Shown here in pieces: positions 60,535 through 64,000 of a stretch of DNA of 64,000 nt. The notes under the pieces are model-generated. The model did not search any database and was not told the origin of the DNA. It saw only the letters and a program-made list of their open reading frames with translations. A program made the position numbers and the translations under genes. This DNA is from Flagellimonas_A sp039592695 (GTDB lineage: Bacteria; Bacteroidota; Bacteroidia; Flavobacteriales; Flavobacteriaceae), in NCBI RefSeq assembly GCF_039592695.1, contig NZ_JBBUTK010000001.1, positions 558,001-622,000 on the forward strand. The letters are read 5' to 3'. The first letter of the stretch is position 1. Each line of letters opens with the position of its first letter.

Positions 60535-63387
60535 ATGCCCAAAAGAGACGACTTAAAATCGATTTTGATTATTGGTTCAGGCCCTATCATCATTGGTCAG
60601 GCCTGCGAATTTGACTATTCTGGATCACAGGCGCTGCGCTCACTTCGCGAAGATGGTATCAAAACCATTCTGATCAACAGCAATCCTGCGACCATCATGA
60701 CGGATCCATCAATGGCCGACCATGTGTACTTGAAACCTCTTAACACCAAATCGATTATAGAAGTCCTAAAAAAACATCCAGAAATTGATGCGGTTCTGCC
60801 CACGATGGGGGGGCAGACTGCTTTGAACCTATGTATCGAAGCTGATGAAAAAGGCATTTGGGAAGATTTTGACGTTGAAATCATAGGCGTGGATATCGAT
60901 GCCATCAACATTACAGAAGACCGCGAGCAGTTTCGGGCACTTATGACCAAAATAGGAGTGGGTATGGCGCCCCAAGCAACGGCAACCTCATTTTTGAAAG
61001 GCAAGGAAATTGCCCAAGAGTTTGGTTTTCCTTTGGTGATTCGGGCTTCTTTTACCTTGGGTGGGGCAGGAGCATCCATCGTTCACGACCCCAAAGATTT
61101 TGACAACTTATTGAGCCATGGCCTTGAAGTGTCACCGATTCATGAGGTGATGATTGATAAGGCGATGATGGGCTGGAAGGAATATGAATTGGAACTGCTC
61201 AGGGATAAAAACGACAACGTTGTCATCATCTGTACCATCGAGAATATGGATCCCATGGGCATCCATACAGGCGACTCGATTACCGTGGCACCCGCAATGA
61301 CACTTTCTGATAGAACATTCCAGCGTATGCGAGATATGGCAATACACATGATGCGTAGCATCGGTGATTTTGCAGGGGGATGTAATGTACAGTTTGCGGT
61401 GAGTCCCGATGAAGAGGAAGAGATTATTGCGATTGAAATCAACCCAAGGGTATCTAGATCTTCAGCATTGGCTTCTAAGGCTACAGGCTATCCAATTGCG
61501 AAAGTCGCAGCCAAATTGGCCATTGGGTATTCGCTGGATGAGTTGCAGAACCAAATTACACAATCAACTTCTGCATTGTTCGAACCAACATTGGATTATG
61601 TGATCGTGAAAATTCCAAGATGGAATTTTGACAAATTCGAGGGGTCAGACCGAACGCTGGGCCTACAGATGAAGGCCGTAGGGGAGGTCATGGGTATTGG
61701 GCGTTCTTTTCAAGAAGCCTTGCACAAAGCGACACAATCCCTTGAAATAAAAAGAAATGGCCTCGGTGCCGATGGAAAGGGCTATAAAGACTACGATACC
61801 ATCATCCATAAATTGACCGTACCCAGTTGGGACAGGGTCTTTGTCATTTATGATGCGATTCAATTGGGCATACCCTTGAGCCGTATTCATGAAATCACCA
61901 AAATTGACATGTGGTTCTTAAAACAGTACGAAGAACTGCATTTGTTGGAACAAGAAATTTCAAAATATACCATAGCCTCGCTGCCCAAGTTTTTGTTGCT
62001 GGAGGCCAAGCAAAAAGGCTTCGCCGATAGGCAGATTGCACACATGCTTGATTGTTGGGAAAGCGAAGTGCACAAAAAGCGCATGGAGCTGAAAATCAAT
62101 CGGGTATATAAATTGGTCGATACATGCGCGGCAGAGTTCAAGGCGATGACACCATATTACTATTCTACCTTTGAGGAAGAAATCGAAACCCCTGATGGTA
62201 AGCGATATGTTGCCAATGACAGTGAGGTGACCGATAGAAAGAAGATTGTGGTATTGGGCTCGGGGCCCAACCGTATCGGGCAGGGCATTGAATTTGACTA
62301 CTGCTGTGTACACGGAGTTTTGGCCGCTGCGGAATGCGGATATGAGACCATTATGATCAACTGCAATCCTGAGACGGTATCCACTGATTTTGACACTGCA
62401 GACAAACTCTATTTTGAGCCCGTTTTTTGGGAACATATCTATGATATTATCCTTCATGAAAAACCGGAAGGTGTCATTGTGCAATTGGGCGGACAAACTG
62501 CATTGAAGCTGGCCCAAAAGTTGGATAAATACGGCATCAAAATCATCGGAACCAGTTTTGAGTCGCTTGATTTGGCCGAAGACAGGGGCAGCTTTTCGAC
62601 CTTGTTGAAAGAAAATGATATTCCCTACCCAAGATTTGGGGTCGCCGAAAGCGCTGATGAAGCCTTGGATTTGGCCGATGAACTTGGTTTTCCGTTGTTG
62701 GTGCGACCGTCTTATGTTCTGGGTGGCCAGGGCATGAAGATTGTCATCAACAAAAAAGATTTGGAGGCCCATGTGGTGGATTTGCTCCGTAAGATTCCAA
62801 ACAATAAGCTGTTGCTCGACCATTATTTGGATGGTGCCATTGAGGCTGAGGCTGATGCCATCTGTGATGGTGAAGAAGTGAAAATCATCGGTATCATGGA
62901 GCATATTGAACCCTGCGGCATTCATTCTGGGGATTCAAACGCTATGCTTCCTCCTTTCAACCTCGGTGAATTTGTGATGCAGCAAATCAAGGATCACACC
63001 AAAAAGATAGCCTTGGCATTGAACACCGTGGGTCTTATCAACATTCAGTTTGCGATAAAAGATGATACAGTGTACATCATTGAAGCCAATCCGAGGGCAT
63101 CGCGTACCGTACCCTTTATCGCCAAGGCCTATGGTGAACCCTATGTGAACTATGCCACCAAAGTGATGTTGGGCGAAAAGAAAATCAAGGATTTCAAATT
63201 TAATCCCAAGTTGGATGGCTTTGCCATTAAGCAACCTGTGTTCTCGTTCAATAAGTTTCCGAATGTGAACAAAAACCTCGGACCTGAGATGAAGAGTACT
63301 GGAGAAAGCATTCTATTCATAGATGATTTAAAAGATGACGAGTTCTACAATTTGTATTCTCGAAGAAAAATGTATTTGAGTAAGTAA
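60535..63387 (+). CDS. carB: Carbamoyl-phosphate synthase large subunit, short form
   Basis: A 950-residue protein with two ATP-grasp halves: GSGPIIIGQACEFDYSG and PTMGGQTALNL in the first, GSGPNRIGQGIEFDYCC and VQLGGQTALKLAQ in the second, with MVNSNPATIM-type and NCNPETVSTDFD motifs. It makes carbamoyl phosphate from ammonia (or glutamine-derived ammonia), bicarbonate and ATP for pyrimidines and arginine. The E. coli subunit has about 1070 residues; this one ends where the C-terminal MGS-like allosteric domain would start (SRRKMYLSK), as in many Flavobacteria. UMP/ornithine regulation is therefore probably different. Confidence 0.95.
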   Translation: MPKRDDLKSILIIGSGPIIIGQACEFDYSGSQALRSLREDGIKTILINSNPATIMTDPSMADHVYLKPLNTKSIIEVLKKHPEIDAVLPTMGGQTALNLCIEADEKGIWEDFDVEIIGVDIDAINITEDREQFRALMTKIGVGMAPQATATSFLKGKEIAQEFGFPLVIRASFTLGGAGASIVHDPKDFDNLLSHGLEVSPIHEVMIDKAMMGWKEYELELLRDKNDNVVIICTIENMDPMGIHTGDSITVAPAMTLSDRTFQRMRDMAIHMMRSIGDFAGGCNVQFAVSPDEEEEIIAIEINPRVSRSSALASKATGYPIAKVAAKLAIGYSLDELQNQITQSTSALFEPTLDYVIVKIPRWNFDKFEGSDRTLGLQMKAVGEVMGIGRSFQEALHKATQSLEIKRNGLGADGKGYKDYDTIIHKLTVPSWDRVFVIYDAIQLGIPLSRIHEITKIDMWFLKQYEELHLLEQEISKYTIASLPKFLLLEAKQKGFADRQIAHMLDCWESEVHKKRMELKINRVYKLVDTCAAEFKAMTPYYYSTFEEEIETPDGKRYVANDSEVTDRKKIVVLGSGPNRIGQGIEFDYCCVHGVLAAAECGYETIMINCNPETVSTDFDTADKLYFEPVFWEHIYDIILHEKPEGVIVQLGGQTALKLAQKLDKYGIKIIGTSFESLDLAEDRGSFSTLLKENDIPYPRFGVAESADEALDLADELGFPLLVRPSYVLGGQGMKIVINKKDLEAHVVDLLRKIPNNKLLLDHYLDGAIEAEADAICDGEEVKIIGIMEHIEPCGIHSGDSNAMLPPFNLGEFVMQQIKDHTKKIALALNTVGLINIQFAIKDDTVYIIEANPRASRTVPFIAKAYGEPYVNYATKVMLGEKKIKDFKFNPKLDGFAIKQPVFSFNKFPNVNKNLGPEMKSTGESILFIDDLKDDEFYNLYSRRKMYLSK

Positions 63388-63421
63388 ATGCAGAGAATTC
63401 TCGCTATTGGAAAAAAAGCTT

Positions 63422-63450
63422 TCAATGCCTTAAAAGCATTGCGGGTTTTT
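63422..63450 (+). terminator. Possible terminator after carB
   Basis: A short stem CAATGC/GCATTG with a seven-base loop is followed by CGGGTTTTTC. It is weak, with a six-base stem. Confidence 0.4.
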
Positions 63451-63570
63451 CACGCTGCCAAACCTTAAGACATCAAATCATCAAAAAGCATTATTTTTAG
63501 TTGAGTCCAATTTTTTTAAATTGGGAAAAGGATGATTAATCCAAATGGATAAATGGTAATAGCATAGAGG

Positions 63571-64000
63571 ATGTTCAAAAATTTTACAAACTGGCAGAGA
63601 TTTCAACTTGCTGTAGCACTGTTGGTTGTTTTCTTACTGGTCTTTGCCACCAATAGGTTGGATAGACGACATTTTATGACAGTTCAGAATACGGTGACTT
63701 CAGTGTACGAAGACCGTGTCGTGGCCCAGAATTATATTTATGAGCTCAACAAGTTGTTTGGTGATAAGAAAATGGCAGTTGCGACCAATAGCAAATCTCT
63801 CGTTGTTGAATCTGTCAATGGTGACATTGAAAAACTCATTGATGCGTTCGCCCAAACAAAACTCACAAAAAGCGAAGCCAAATATTTTAAAAATCTTCAG
63901 CAAAACTTTCTCAAAATAAAAGGGCAAGAACAAGCTGTTGGCAAACTTACCAATGATAATGAGTCTGTAAAGCATAGAGAAGCGATGCTTTCTAACTTAT
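63571..64000 (+). CDS. Membrane protein with MCP-type four-helix bundle, 3' end cut by window
   Basis: An incomplete ORF from ATG 63571 to the right edge (143 codons). It has one N-terminal span (FQLAVALLVVFLLVFATNRL) followed by a helical sensor-like region: RHFMTVQNTVTSVYEDRVVAQNYIYELNKLF, then VNGDIEKLIDAFAQTKLTKSEAKYFKNLQQNFLK. The RVVAQNYIYELNK stretch matches the four-helix-bundle sensor domain of methyl-accepting proteins and related histidine-kinase inputs. The downstream half that would show the signalling domain lies outside the window. The preceding 183 bases contain only the possible carB terminator. Confidence 0.6.
   Translation, partial: MFKNFTNWQRFQLAVALLVVFLLVFATNRLDRRHFMTVQNTVTSVYEDRVVAQNYIYELNKLFGDKKMAVATNSKSLVVESVNGDIEKLIDAFAQTKLTKSEAKYFKNLQQNFLKIKGQEQAVGKLTNDNESVKHREAMLSNL

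Noticed and set aside
61960..62925. Long minus-strand ORF of 321 codons
   Set aside because: It lies wholly antisense to the conserved second half of carB and encodes no recognisable protein.
1..64000. tRNA or rRNA genes
   Set aside because: No cloverleaf-like or rRNA-like stretch was found in the intergenic regions, although this was only an inspection by eye.

Overview
This window looks like a chromosomal segment of a marine-type Flavobacteriaceae bacterium (Bacteroidota; moderate GC, Allomuricauda/Maribacter-like, genus not determinable by eye). The evidence is the TAnnTTTG-type promoter elements upstream of several genes, the zinc-independent type B L31, a 950-residue CarB without the C-terminal regulatory domain, DUF4199, DUF6515 and DUF6263 family proteins, and many secreted lipoproteins. 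Almost all of it is core or common flavobacterial gene content. I see no prophage, transposase, CRISPR array, rRNA or tRNA.

Layout. 1-6470: membrane fragment, amidohydrolase lipoprotein, MFS transporter, a group of five small minus-strand genes (SRPBCC, DUF1801, ABM-like, WYL regulator, YdeI-like) and a ThuA lipoprotein. 6467-10587: minus-strand operon of a TMEM175-like channel, M28 and M1 peptidases and a GNAT acetyltransferase. 10702-15993: trehalose module, with a fused OtsA-OtsB enzyme and a propeller/SnoaL protein divergent from a GH15 glycosidase. 16218-19686: ECF sigma factor with a membrane partner and two exported proteins. 19700-29768: PLP decarboxylase, then a fatty-acid beta-oxidation operon in the order marR, fadN-like, four-helix-bundle gene, thiolase, acyl-CoA dehydrogenase, with a decayed membrane-protein gene and an acyl-CoA ligase upstream. 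29907-37541: GNAT, purL, a secreted protein, an exported methyltransferase-fold protein and a SulP transporter. 37685-42889: proC-proB-proA, rpsU, GNAT, rsmB. 43161-46371: BNR-repeat lipoprotein, DUF6515 lipoprotein and a second ECF sigma operon. 46524-54734: ABC exporter, phosphohexomutase, glycosyltransferase, DUF4199, L31, GlmU-like protein, Tat-type epimerase. 54902-64000: mtaB, small acetyltransferase, hydrolase, lytic transglycosylase, TPR protein, DUF6263, L34, carB and the start of a four-helix-bundle receptor-like protein.

How the genes work together. The beta-oxidation operon carries activation-independent steps under one MarR regulator, whose 28-bp perfect palindrome lies just upstream of its -10 element; the nearby ligase would supply acyl-CoA. 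proCBA makes proline from glutamate, and the trehalose genes make and possibly hydrolyse another compatible solute. purL and carB are de novo nucleotide genes. The two ECF operons share an architecture of sigma factor, one-span membrane protein and exported partner.

The most unusual signals are not new enzyme systems but small repeats. Short palindromic elements occur in intergenic regions and also in frame inside mtaB and purL. An identical 18-bp palindrome abuts the start codons of two unrelated genes, 7-bp tandem repeats occur at two loci, and a four-helix-bundle gene with repeat-like flanks interrupts the beta-oxidation operon. A frameshifted membrane-protein remnant, a one-residue ligand change in the M28 peptidase and a methyltransferase fold behind a signal peptide are also worth checking.
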